Source: Cordylochernes scorpioides
Taxonomy: Eukaryota; Arthropoda; Arachnida; Pseudoscorpiones; Chernetidae
Length of the DNA: 64,000 bases
Reading direction: 5' to 3'
Assembly: GCA_030710605.1 (NCBI GenBank)
Contig: CP092879.1
Coordinates: 24,935,605 to 24,999,604, forward strand
Below the pieces are notes generated by a model. It ran no database searches. It was not told where the DNA came from and saw nothing but the letters and a program-made list of their open reading frames with translations. The translations under genes and the position numbers were made by a program. Shown here piece by piece: positions 35,837 through 47,042 of the stretch. Positions within the stretch are counted from its first letter, which is position 1, and each line of letters starts with the position of its first letter.

Positions 35837-37230
35837 ATAAAAAGTAATATATGGGCAATCGATTATATAATAGAGAGCTATAAATACCAATGCCTTAATA
35901 TTACACATATATGCATTATGCTATTTTGTTTCTTTATGTTTTAATTGTTTATTATTCTTTACATATTGAGAGAGCAATATTATAAAAGAGAAGTTGGATA
36001 TTGCAATAATAGTTGGCAAAATAGTTGCAATAATTTATCGTAAAATTATAATATTTGTGAAAAATGTAAAATATATTAATTATTTTTCCAAATTAGATGC
36101 GAACTCCAATCTACATTTAGGCGAGATAATTTGCTTTGCGTATATTAACAGTGTATTTGAATAGAATATGAATTTATAAAATCCAAAATGGCCTGAAATG
36201 AATATACCCATCCTCCGAATAGAGAACGGAGATATCCGTGTTCAGGTGTTTTTTTCATTCTATACTGGTGTTAGATTTGTTTTCTTTGTTTCTACAAGAT
36301 TTTTACTTCCCCCATGCCCAACATTAAGTAAACTATTTTCCTGATCTGGAGTGGCTTGCTAAGAAAATAAAGAGAGTACAATATGAAGAGTAGAGAATAC
36401 TAAACAATGTTTTTCTAATTTCAGGATTCAGTAGAATAAATATGCCTTGGGAAAAATACAACCTCACTTCGAAGTGTTCTAATATACTTGAATGTATTAC
36501 ATATATACAAGATATTTACAAAATATATATATATATATGGTGAATAATATCGGATTTTATATAATATAAGATATTTCCAAATATTTTTATATTGTTGAAA
36601 ATTAATACAAATGTGAAATTGTCCTGGGTTGCCATTTTCTTAGTGTTTTATATCATTTATATAAATTCAATCTATCGATAGAATTTGTAACAAATAGAAT
36701 TACTGGCAATGTGTTTTTTTCTCAATAATATCATCAAATATTATCTCTACAGACCTTACTGCAATGATATAAGTTATCGAATGAGATGTCTTGACTCAGG
36801 CTGAGTTACAAGCTTTATATTATTTTGTTACATACGTATATCTATCAAAATAAACATTTTCTCACCGTTGATTACATTTTCTCCAGAAAATTCGATGACG
36901 ACATTTTATCGATAAATAAAAAAAAAAGATAGTTTGGCGTTTTGAGATTATATCCATTAAATAGGTTCAGGCTGTACCGCGACGACTGAATAAAATGATC
37001 TTAAAGACTTTTTAATGAATCAAATAAAATTTATTTAAGGCCATAATTTGCCTATGTTAATCCTAATACATTTATTCATTTTATTTATGTTTTTTTTAAG
37101 AAGGATAATTTTGGAAACCATTTAATGAGACAAAAATTTGAATTGATTAAAAGAAGTTTGCGCTTTATTTTGTATTAAAAATGCGCACACACATAAAATT
37201 TACATGATTTTTATTTCTTTAATAATAAAA
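35837..37230. other. AT-rich stretch with a family B relic
   Basis: At 36700-36770 TTACTGGCAATGTGTTT and CTACAGACCTTACTGCAATG match the hairpin at 19805-19915. An AT dinucleotide run lies at about 36525-36537. No gene. Confidence 0.55.
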
Positions 37231-37350
37231 CGAACTTTTAAACCTTCTCGACTATGATTGTCAAAATTATTGGGAGGGCTGGCCTTATCAGTGGTGAAAC
37301 TTTCGAGCGGCTTTGTCAATTTAGTATTCCATACGGCTGTGTTTAGTATT
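37231..37350 (+). repeat. MITE family A, copy 5 (half element)
   Basis: ATTGGGAGGGCTGGCCTTAT, then CAGTGGTGAAACTTTCGAGC and GGCTTTGTCAATTTAGTATT align with copies 1-3. Diverged, no mirrored arm. Confidence 0.55.
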
Positions 37351-37525
37351 TGACAATTTTAAATGTATATACGAGATTAACGAATATTTCCTGGTTAAGG
37401 TATTTGAGAAAACTATGACATAAGACTTGATAACAGCACAATATATATAAATATTTGTTATTAATTGATTTAAATCTCCTGGATATTAATCAAACAAATT
37501 CTTCAGGTTTCTGGAGATGTGTTTC

Positions 37526-37684
37526 TTTATCTTTATTAACGTAATCTCAAGCTTTCAGGCATCTCTGCTCTTCTACAGAAGTACATGGATACAGTTGGTA
37601 CTTAACGGCATTTATAGTTTTTATGTACTCCTGTAGAAGGACAGAGATGCCCGAAAGCTCAAGATCACGTTTAATAAAGATAAA
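37526..37684. mobile_element. Fold-back element with hammerhead-like motif
   Basis: TTTATCTTTATTAACG, then CTCAAGCTTTCAGGCATCTC (left) mirror GAGATGCCCGAAAGCTCAAG and TTTAATAAAGATAAA (right). The right arm reads CTGTAGA-AGGACAGAGATGCCC-GAAAGCTCAAGATC. The tail resembles the PLE 3' motif at 27461. Confidence 0.75.
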
Positions 37685-37736
37685 TAAATTGTTCTTTGGA
37701 CACTTGTAACATTTGTTTAATTATTTAAATAAATAA

Positions 37737-38743
37737 TTGCTTTAAAAACAATCATGATCTTGACAGTCCTACTCTATGCGGCTCCAATCTGGGCACATGA
37801 TCAAGCCTTAATCTTAGATAGAATCCAGGATACCTTTCTCAGACGTTTTCTGTGCCTTCCAAGCTATACTCCGGGCTATATTTTGAGGGCCGAAACAGGA
37901 AGAAACTCTCTTGATATCACAGTGAAAAAACTAACTTTAAAATTCTGGACTAGAATTATGAAAATGGACGGCAGCAGGCTACCTTCAATTTTTTTGGCAC
38001 ATTTGTGGGACATTTCAATTTCTTCAAAACAGAATATCGGACTGGTAAAAAGTATAACAGAGCTACTTACCAACACCGGCTTCTCATGGCTTGTTGGAAG
38101 TACAGACTTCAATATTCTACAAAGATACATCCCCCTAATTATTAGAACGGCAACCGATCAGTCCTTGCAGCTGGATTATGTAAGAATAAGAAAATCAGTA
38201 CTCTACTCTCACTATAAATACTTTAATTCATCACCTACAATGGAATGCTATCTGAATGACAATATCCCCCTAACCTTAAAGAGAATCATTGCACAAGTAA
38301 AAGCATTTTTGCAGTACAGAGAATTAACCATGTTTCACTTTTGAAAACTAAGACCATAAAATGCACCTTATGCAACGGTGAATTTAGTCTCGACTTTCCA
38401 CACTACATGTTCTACTGTACGGCAATGGAAGAAGAGAGAGAAATTATTCGTCAAGAGACCGGCTATAATAGCAATTCGCCTTATGTTTTAATGGCAAAAG
38501 TCGTAAAATCCAGAATCTTTGCATTCGCTTTTTATAAATACTGGAAATCAGCTCAATCAAAATATTCAGCACAGACACCGGATCCAACTCGATAATTGGT
38601 CGAGGTCAATACCCAATATTTGTATATAACTATGATGCTAATCTGTTATTTATTTATTTTGTCCTACCGGGAGAATCCTGTATGGCACGTGTGCCCAATA
38701 AAGGCTATTGTTGTTGTTGTTGTTGCTTTAAAAACAATCATGA
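37737..38743 (+). mobile_element. 5'-truncated LINE with (TTG)n tail and target-site duplication
   Basis: The sequence at 37737-37757 (TTGCTTTAAAAACAATCATG + A) is repeated exactly at 38723-38743, giving a direct repeat of up to 21 bp (18 bp if the first TTG belongs to the tail). It encloses a LINE 3' end: C-terminal ORF2, ~130-bp 3' UTR with CCAATAAAGG, and five or more TTG repeats. The clean duplication shows target-primed insertion of an already 5'-truncated copy. Another tail of the same family is at 25540-25636. Confidence 0.92.
37758..38595 (+). pseudogene. LINE ORF2 C-terminal domain with zinc knuckle (one frameshift)
   Basis: The first part (to TGA 38342-38344) reads LTVLLYAAPIWAHDQ, typical of the region after the RT thumb in R1/Jockey-type proteins, then a helical stretch ending YRELTMFHF. 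The frame shifts by one base in the T run at about 38338-38342. The second part starts LKTKTIKC and holds the knuckle CTLCNGEFSLDFPHYMFYC (CX2CX9HX4C) before the stop at 38593-38595. The apparent ATG at 37754 belongs to the target-site duplication, not to the element. It is non-functional: no endonuclease or catalytic RT is present. Confidence 0.85.
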
Positions 38744-39063
38744 AGATCAAATTGAAAGTGCGTGAGAAGAAATATCAGTTTTTAATTCATACATTACTTA
38801 TCTTAAAATCCTGCCCAGAAGTCCAACCCCTCCTCTACGCGGCGGGCGGGAGAAGCAGCACAAGTAAGGTACTGTCCTGTAGGGCGAAGTACGATGTCAT
38901 GAGCCCCGAGCCTCTACGGTAACCGTAAACGCCTACAGGGAACTCTGAAATGTGGCTGATTAGCGGGATAATGGCACCCTCCTTTTCATAGAAATAGACA
39001 AGACACCACCACTTTTTCTGTGAAAAATAGACACTTCGGCCTGTTAGAGTTTTTTTATTTTCT
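38744..39063. other. Non-coding stretch with GC-richer patch
   Basis: A GC-richer patch at about 38810-38940 contains CGGCGGGCGGGAGAAGCAGC; the 108-codon frame over it has no recognisable domain. Confidence 0.4.
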
Positions 39064-39098
39064 CAACGTTTCGACACAAATCTTTTGTCTTCGTCAGG
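39064..39098 (-). ncRNA. Hammerhead-like stem-loop motif
   Basis: Minus strand: CTGACGA-A-GACAAAAGATTTGTGTC-GAAACGTTGAG, followed by AAAATAAAAAA. This copy and 48720 match CUGANGA and GAAAC exactly; both have one extra base between CUGANGA and the stem. Confidence 0.5.
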
Positions 39099-41597
39099 AG
39101 AAATTATCTAAATGGAATTTATTCTTCAAATCTGAAGTCGAATATCCGTATAAATATGATAAGAAATAAGTAAAAATTGGATTAATAATAAAATAAAGAG
39201 AGAATATCCATAAAATCGATTTTTCTTTTATGTGGACCCAATCTAAACTCCTCTTGTCTGCCAATTGAGGCGTACATTTAAGAAATCAAGGAAAAATTTA
39301 ATTTTCCAAACAATATCTGAGTGACCAAACTTAATATTCCGCACACCCCAACTTTTATTTCTCCAAACCTCAGAAAAAATGAAAGTGTTGAGATGAAATG
39401 AGATTTTTCTTATCGCACATTTTATTTTTATCATTTTCTCAAATCTTCATTTAAATTGCTAGAAATATCGAAATATTCTTCAAACTTTATTTTGGCTAAA
39501 TATACTCAATTCTGATTACTAGAAACTGTTTTTTATAAATATCTCGATATTTCTGATTTGAAAGAGACAGTTAAAAAACAAAAGACTATCTCGCTGAATT
39601 TCTCTCATCATCTACAAATTAAATTTTGAAATATTAATGATCATTGACAATATCATCGTTTAGCTATGAACATTAGAAAAAAAAAAACAGATTTATATGC
39701 ATATTCCAGTAAAGAAATGTATTTTGAATTAAATATCTTTTGTTGATATTTTTTAAATTATATAGCAATTAATATCTTTTAAGATACTGATAATTTATAT
39801 TATGTTGATTGTACATATTGCCAGACACTTCTTTCTTTTATATACAGTTCTTTTTTTTTTCGATTTTTTACTCTCTTTCTCATTGTTAACATCATATGAC
39901 TATATTATTCATGGCCTAAACTTATTGTATATATATGTATAAATAATTGTAAAGGCATACATGTATGACAGCACAAGTGTCCCTAGGGGGATATAACGCT
40001 TTAAATTGAAATAAATATATAAATATCTGTATTCTTTTATTTAAAATTACTTAATAATTTGATGACTGCCATCTGTTCAACAAATGATAATTTAAGTCTC
40101 TTCAGAAATAAATAGATCCTAAAATATCTCTATACCAGTTTTGAAAAGTTCCAAAAGTCATCTAAAGACCCTGTTTGAAGTTTACATATTAATTTTTTAA
40201 TTATTTTTATTTATTAATTCATAGAAGCATTTTTCTGACAGACATATTCATTTTTTTTATCATCATCTTTTTTATTTTTATTTTTTTTTTCTTAGTTAGT
40301 TATCAAATCATTTTGCAATTGTAGTTTCTTTTTTGTTTTGTTGTGTTCCTTTTTAAGCAATAAAATATACAGAAGATGTAATATTCAATTCAAGCATATG
40401 GAACCAACATCGATTCATTTTTAAAATAAAGCATAATCATCAGCTTATACAAGTTTCACTTTTTTATACAGACCCTGTTTCGAATTATGGTCTTTGTCAG
40501 TCAAAACTGGATAATGATGTATTAAAAATAAGCTATAGATAAGATATTTTGATGTCCAATTGATTGCACCAAATTTATGGTGAAATTTGAATATAAATAT
40601 AAATTACAGAATGTTGAATATATGTATCTAAGGCAACAGAATCGAATTTAATGAAAATTTGATATTCAGTTGATATCAATTAATAACGAAGGTTCTATTT
40701 GCTTTTACCTCATATCGAGTCCTTCTCTATCTTTTTTCTATAATCATGAATAATATTTTTTCAAAAGGCTATATGATATTCAATATTTAATTAGTCGTTT
40801 TTAAGGACAAGGTTTCATTATATTTATATATATTATTTCAATGTATACATATATGCTGGATTAAAAAAAAGGAATATGTGTGAATAAATAAAAATAAAGG
40901 TAAAAAAAATATATTGAATATTTAAAATTTATAAATTAAAATATTTCACCTCGCAAAAATATATATATTTAAGAAAATTCATATATTTGTTGTATAGAAT
41001 ACAGAATTTCGTACAAATAAGATATTTTAATCGCACAAATGATGGATTTAATTTATATTAAAAAGGTATATAAATTTCTAATTTTAATGTGAAGAATCAA
41101 TTTAAGGCAGTAGTTATATTGGTGTCATCAAAGGGTGTGTGTGTATTATAGAAGCAAGATAAGTTCCTGGATTTTTGGGCAAATTGACCGAAAAATGGAG
41201 GATTCTGAATCAAACGATTACATAGGGTTAACCTACTTCCGGTTCACCTCTTCTTCGTCTCAGCCATCGTATATACGGTATATGTGTCCCAATTATTTAT
41301 TTATTTAAATATCAACCAGGCGCGATATATTTGCGCTTATTACAGAGGAGACAAACAAAGCAGCAAACAAATTATAACTTAGAATTAAATATTGACATAT
41401 TTACATGTATTAATCGACAGAGTTCATGAAATTTATATAGACAAAGTGTCTGATCTAATAGAGTTAAATTATTCAGATGAGGGAACAATTAATGTCTCAT
41501 TTCTGCAAAGTTCGGACAGTCGTAGATGTGGGTCCTAATAAAACAAACAACATTATGAATATATTTTTAATTTTTCTCAATATTATCCTTTTCGTGT
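39099..41597. other. AT-rich stretch with minor repeat relics
   Basis: No gene. At 40472-40500 (minus) CTGACAAAGACCATAATTCG, then AAACAGGG is a decayed hammerhead-like motif. At 41319-41336 (minus) GCGCAAATATATCGCGCC followed by a TAAA-rich tail is a weak LINE-tail stem-loop. Several AT dinucleotide runs. Confidence 0.5.
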
Positions 41598-41732
41598 GAG
41601 AGAATCTGTTGTTGTTGTTGTCGTGTTAAATGAAGAGACTCAGATGTCCTCATGCATCTCTAGCACAGCAGCAGCAATGTCCACTATCTTGAGTGTTTAA
41701 AGCTGCTGTTCTGGGTCCATGAGAGAATCTGT
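41598..41732 (-). mobile_element. Short (ACA)n retroposon, monomer with target-site duplication
   Basis: gagagaatctgt occurs at 41598-41609 and 41721-41732 and flanks a 111-bp insert. On the minus strand the insert begins ATGGACCCAGAACAGCAGC and ends in (ACA)n. The 5' boundary falls at the same nucleotide as in the units starting at 25120 and 25241. It is either a very small SINE or a constant-length tail copy of a LINE. Confidence 0.8.
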
Positions 41733-42249
41733 CATTTATTCATTTGAAAGATGTATTGCTACTTTGATATGTATATTTTTATATATAAATTGGAAAAATT
41801 TTGGAAAAATTATAGATTCGTTGAAGAGAAAGATAATTTATTACCTAAAGGTATAAAACTATAAAAGAAGGACAAGAGATCAAATTATATGTACATCAGC
41901 AGCTCACGCCGACCTGCCCTATCCAATAACCGCTAGCCAACTAACAAACCGATAAAGCTGCGTTATAAAGGCAGATATGTCAATTAACATAGTCAACATT
42001 ATAACAATTTATAACAGAGTAGTGTATCGTAGAAATATCCTAGAATTTTCACTCTTAACAATTACCTTGCTTGAACGGTATAAATATCAAAATAGTGTTT
42101 TTTTTTTATAAACCGTTTCACGCCTCCTTAGAAATCGTTTGCGTGAAAACGGGTCACATATAATTTATGTATATTTCAGATAATCACTAAATAGTAAATT
42201 TTAAAAGAAGAGATATTTCCAAGTATTTAGGTGTGAATGTGTATTGATG
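41733..42249. other. AT-rich non-coding stretch
   Basis: A slightly GC-richer patch lies near 41900-41960. No gene recognised. Confidence 0.5.
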
Positions 42250-42410
42250 AAAATTCGAAACTATTATAGACGCGTATAATTCTTTTGGAAATTAAACAAT
42301 TTCTACTGCCCTCCCAATAAATTTTCCATTTCAGTAAGGACAGTAGAAATTGTTAAATTTCAAAAAGAATCATACGCGTCTATAACAGATGGCGCGCTAA
42401 TGCATCATAA
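42250..42410. mobile_element. MITE family A, copy 6 (short fold-back)
   Basis: ACTATTATAGACGCGTATAA and TTCTACTGCCC are mirrored by GGACAGTAGAAATTG and ATCATACGCGTCTATAA. It ends in CAGATGGCGCGCTAATGCAT. The central GGCTCATCAGTGG block is lost. Confidence 0.75.
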
Positions 42411-44270
42411 GATATATTTATATTAGAGCGGCAAAATGAAGGTTTACATATTGACCTTTTGTAACCTATTTGGAATTAATTAAAATATAGTATTCACTAA
42501 TTACGTTTTGAGGTCATATTAGCCCTAGAAAGTTAACAAACCATATCTATAGAAATAGGTTATTTATTTATAATACATATTTGAGGATAATATTCTCTTG
42601 ATTAGATGTGGTTTTTATAAATAATATATTCAATTTAAGAAATCAATTCATACCTTACTTGAATTCAGCTGTATATATAGCTTACTAAGAGAAAGAATAT
42701 ATAAAAGAATCAAATTACCTTCCGTATATTTCTTATATTGAACTAAAAGGCAAATCTTAAAGGTTTATATTGAACTATAAAACCGCATATATAATGAAAT
42801 ATATCGAATCAAATGTACGATGTATATAAATAAACTGAATCTAATTTATTTGATTTTAGAGCGGTTTATATGTAAATAGAAATATCGTAGATATAAAAAG
42901 CAGCAAAGAGTATTTCCTAAAAAGGTATTTTATTAGCTGAACTAATAATAAAATAATAAAAACATATTTTTCAACTTCACTTCAAAGAATAAAATGATAA
43001 AACAATATATATAGACCTTTTATAAAACAACCTACATATATAATAAATTTGAAAATAATGATAGACCATTTTAACTATTTTCATATAGAAAGGCACCTAT
43101 AAAGGCACGTGTATAGCAATCCATGGCAACAAAATAAAGCTACTTAAATATTTTTTTTTATGTAACCATGGGGAAAATAAGGAGATAAAAATACACATTG
43201 TTAACTGCTTATTTGGAATAATAAAGAGATAAAGGTTATATATAATTGAAAATACAAAGTTTATAAAAAAATTCAGAAACATGTGTAAATCAGGTTATCA
43301 CATTTCTAAAATCAAGTTTAAACAATTTAATTTGGGCCAGGAAACCTCGAGCGGTGGGAGGAATTCAATCAAATTACTTTTAAAAAGTTTAAAGCCTCCG
43401 TGTAACAAGCGGATGATCCCTGCTATTAAATTTATCTAAGTAATTGGCGCTGCAGAGATGTCAACTTTGTTCTTATTGGAACATTGATCTCATTAGCTAC
43501 AGGCAAGATTGTTGCCGAAGAATTGTTCTTTTGTGTAAGCTTAAAGAACACCTCTGTCTTTTCCTAATTATTTGATTGTTTTTATAATAGTTAGTAAAAA
43601 GTGTCATTAGAAAATATTTCCTGAAGACAAAACAATTTTTGTCTTTTCTATAGATGGTCTTAATTTTTAAAGGTTGTTTAATATCACAGTTCGATTTATT
43701 TTCTAAGATTTTAACACATAGTAGCAATCAGTTCGTCATATAATATGTATATTTCTAAGTTTCTGTATCCAGTAATATATTGCGATATAATATTATAAAA
43801 TAGATTAGAAAATTTTCTCAATGACCTTTATGTCAAAAAAGGTGAAAAAGCAAAATTCAAATAAAGGAAAATATATTTTTTTCGAAACTTCTTTCAAAAG
43901 CTTCTACCTTTATTTGTATCTCTCCCTCCTTTGTAGATATTTATCATATTATTTAATAATTTTAATTTCTTTATATATTATATAAAATAGACCAAAAGTG
44001 AAATTCCTATAGTAGAGAAACAGGATGATAATTTATATATATTTGAAGGTATCTTCAGATCGTACAACTAAAAGTTTCTGATGGCTTCTATCGGAATAAA
44101 TATCAGCTATTCTTTGATTTTAAATTATTCCACAATTGGTTTATACTCGTATATATATATATATCGTATATTTTAAACTGTATAATAATGACACTTTCTA
44201 TTTACTACCACCCGATGTTTTGTATATAAACTATTTGTATTTTAAACCCCTTTTTGTAAATAAACTAAAA
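42411..44270. other. AT-rich stretch with one GC-richer patch
   Basis: At about 43335-43470 an evenly composed block contains TTTAAAGCCTCCGTGTAACA and AAGCGGATGATCCCTGC. It is not visibly a repeat and could be a conserved non-coding element. Otherwise A/T-rich, no gene. Confidence 0.45.
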
Positions 44271-44665
44271 TTGGTGACGTCAAAATAAAGATCCAAATAG
44301 AGAGTGGTCAGCTGTTGGCAGAGACAGAGGGGAGGAAAATGCCAACGCCCATGTGGGGCCGGTTCCGAGGGACATTCTTATTGACGACCTCCCTGTAAAC
44401 AGGACAAGTTTTGGCAGGGGGTCGGCAGATGTTCTAGGGGGTGTTTCTCGGCAGTTCGCTTCAGCCTGTCTGTCTCACACACACACTCTCTCCATGTCTC
44501 GGTGATAAGCATCCAAGTTGGTGTCATGGCCTCTACCTCTGTCCCGTGGGCTGTCCCCGATCCCTCTATGTGCTAACATCCCTGCCTCTGCTTCTCGTTG
44601 TCCGCGTGTGGGAAGATCATCAACACTCGCCTCACGTACACGACTGCCAATTCATCCATACGTCG
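44271..44665. promoter_or_regulatory. GC-richer island with CRE-like site
   Basis: TGACGTCA at 44275-44282 opens a ~390-bp GC-richer block containing GTGGGGCCGGTTCCGAGGG and a CACACACACACTCTCTC run. The 126-codon frame at 44441-44821 crosses out of the island into AT-rich DNA without a domain, so coding is doubtful. Promoter, exon or old repeat are all possible. Confidence 0.3.
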
Positions 44666-44768
44666 GCATTTGCAACAATATTACATATATATAGATTATT
44701 TTCTGTCATATTAGCCCGATTTCATAATTTCTCTTATAGTTGCTATGAAAATAGAATTCGCTCCTTTA

Positions 44769-44793
44769 TTGATGAGGGCCAAAGGCCGAAACC
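44769..44793 (+). ncRNA. Hammerhead-like stem-loop motif
   Basis: TTGATGA-G-GGCC-AAA-GGCC-GAAACCATTG. Four-pair GC stem with a three-base loop, then GAAAC. First base U in place of C. Confidence 0.4.
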
Positions 44794-44829
44794 ATTGAAT
44801 GCAGGTTGGATATTTGTATGAAATTTCCT

Positions 44830-45098
44830 AAACTGGTATGTGGCTCATTCTTTAGCATTACCTTCACGTTCGGTAATGGGGTGATTTAACCAAATTCATA
44901 GTTTTAATGTATTTTTGAAAGGAGAATTGCCTCTTTATGTACATATATTTCATTGTATTTAAAATATGGACTCGCACTGAGCGGTTTTACTAATATTCAT
45001 TGTGTTTAATACAGGCTGCCTATATGAAATAAATACAAAGGATACCTTCAATATGTGTAAAAATATGATAAGAGTATTGTTTATTTAAATTGCATTGT
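44830..45098. other. Non-coding stretch
   Basis: No gene recognised. Confidence 0.5.
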
Positions 45099-45728
45099 GC
45101 ATTATTTATTGACCGGCCCTTGTAGATTAAATAAAAATACCAAATACAAATTAATAAATAGTGTAAGGTTACGTTAACCTCGTTGTTACTTTCTTGAGAT
45201 ATGATATGTTTAGATATACTTTCTGCTAAAACCTCCACTACCTATGATCTTTAGAAGCATGAGCTCAATCTGACCAATCTATCCTGGGAGTGCTGACTCC
45301 TATAGGTCATTTTGCATTACCTATTGACCAGACCTTGTAGATTGAATAAAAAGACCAAATGCAAATAAATAAATAGTTGGAGGTTTCGATAACCTTGTTG
45401 TTACCAGCTTGAGATATGCTTAGACATACTTCCTGTTAAGACCTTAAATGTATGTTCTCTCTAGAAGCATGAGGTCAATGTGACCAATCTCTCCTGGGAG
45501 TGTTGACTTCTATAGGCCATTTTGCATTGCCTATTGACCGGCCATTGTAGATTCAATAAAAAGACCAAATTCAAATCAATAAATAGTGTGAGGTGTTGTT
45601 AACCTTGTTGCTGTCTTGAGATGTGATATGCTTAGATATACTTCCTGTTAAGACTTTCAGTAAATGTTCTCTCTAGAAGCATGAGGTCAATCTGATCAAT
45701 CTCTCCTGGGAGCGCTAACTCCGTGAAA
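45099..45728. repeat. Tandem array, three ~217-bp copies
   Basis: Copies start at 45099, 45314 and 45534. Each has GCATTGCCTATTGACCGGCC, TTGTAGATTGAATAAAAAGA, AACCTTGTTGTTAC, CTTGAGATATG, GAAGCATGAGGTCAAT and CTCTCCTGGGAGTG. Copies 2 and 3 are more alike than copy 1. Non-coding. Confidence 0.9.
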
Positions 45729-45739
45729 GGAAATAAGAT

Positions 45740-45965
45740 TTAATTTTCCAGGAATTCCCTGCAGTCGTTAATTATAAACGGGATGATTTGGAGGCAGCCG
45801 ATTGGTTATTTATGTCTCCTTAATGGCGTCTTCTGCCCAGGATAATTTGACAAATTGGACGATGTTCCTTCCTACGCTGTAAAATACTCTTAATGGCTGT
45901 TGTCGACGGATGTAAAATCCAACTGCCGGGTTATCTCTCCCAATTAAACTACTACATTTAAATAT
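45740..45965. other. Evenly composed non-coding block
   Basis: CAGTCGTTAATTATAAACGG, CAGCCGATTGGTTATTTATG and CTGTTGTCGACGGATGTAAA lie in a block with balanced composition and no repeats or open frame. It is a candidate conserved non-coding element; this is inference. Confidence 0.25.
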
Positions 45966-46299
45966 GGGAATGTCATATTTAAGAGTGATCTTGGAGAGAA
46001 AAAATACGAATAATTATTACTATTAGTATACTATATATGACAATAATCAATTATTATACCAAAAGAACGATACGTTGCCCGTAATAACCTAGATTCAACA
46101 CATATTATTTTTAAATATAAAATATTCAATAAGGCTTTTGCCTCTTGCAGCTTAAATTCTATAAGGATATCTAATATGTGCGTTTATTTATGTAATTAAA
46201 ACAAAATTCTGGTAGTAAAAGTTCAAATCAAATTTTCTCTAGCGCTTTTAATATAATAAGCGTTAGCGAAACATCAATATTTTTTGTAGATTCTGTTTG

Positions 46300-46563
46300 A
46301 GAAAACCATCTTTTCAGTTTTAATTGTGTTTTTAGTCGGTTATTGAGTTGTATATAATGGGTTGTATATAGGTTGCTAAAATAATCCATTTTAGATTTTC
46401 TCTTCTGTTTTAGAATACTATCGTTTAAGTTTCAATTATGTTTTTAGTCCGGTTATTAAATTGTATAAAATGAATTGTATATAATCTGCTAAAATGTATT
46501 TAGGCGCAAGTATCCCGAGCTGGGATATCGCGTCCGATATGTCAAATATAATAAAAATAAAAA
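46300..46563 (+). mobile_element. LINE 3' UTR fragment with duplicated segment and stem-loop
   Basis: It ends with GCGCAAGTATCCCGAGCTGG + GATATCGCG (46503-46533), matching the R1-like 3' stem-loop, then an AATATAATAAAAATAAAAA tail. Upstream a ~75-bp segment with GTGTTTTTAGTCGGTTATTG and GAATTGTATATAATCTGCT is duplicated (about 46310 and 46428). The latter also resembles the 3' UTR at 4040-4075. Confidence 0.6.
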
Positions 46564-46918
46564 TCATCTCTAAGAAAACATTATTTTTTTCTCTATATTT
46601 CAATATTCCCTAATTGCTAAATATTCACCTTTGATTGGAGCCATTAAGCGTATATCGTTTTATTACCATAATATTGAATTTTGTATTTCTTATTCACTTC
46701 TTGGCCCTTTCTTATCTACTTCCTGTATACTTCAAGTCTACTTCTTGCATCGAAAATATATGAAGAGGTTATTATATCATATGGTTGTCGTGGAGAAGAG
46801 AAAGAAAAATAATAAATAATGCATCTGTTTACATATCACCTTTTACACAGAAGATATCTAGTACGAATCCTGACAAGTTAGTTTGTTTTAGTTGAAGGGC
46901 AATCTACCTTAACGCATC

Positions 46919-46952
46919 TCCATGACACACTTGTACACGCTTGTTCGGCGGT

Positions 46953-46992
<40 letters not shown>

Positions 46993-47042
46993 GGCCCCTG
47001 CGCAAGGATGACACGCAAAATCGTGAAGCGTTCCATGACACA
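46919..47042 (+). pseudogene. U6 snRNA retropseudogene
   Basis: 46937-47036 matches U6 snRNA: ACATATACTAAAATTGG, AACGATACAGAGAAGATTAG, CATGGCCCCTGCGCAAGGAT and CGTGAAGCGTTCCAT are all present. The core from 46954 differs from the canonical sequence at one position (AAAATC for AAATTC). The 5' stem-loop has lost a base (GCTTGTTCGGCGG). There is no T run directly after GTTCCAT and no TATA box at about -25. The repeat tccatgacaca at 46919-46929 and 47032-47042 looks like a target-site duplication. U6 (catalytic core of the spliceosome) is often copied into genomes by LINE machinery. Confidence 0.85.

Noticed and set aside
44441-44821. 126-residue protein
   Set aside because: The frame starts in a GC-richer island and runs through the AT-rich flank and a stem-loop motif without any domain or change in codon use.
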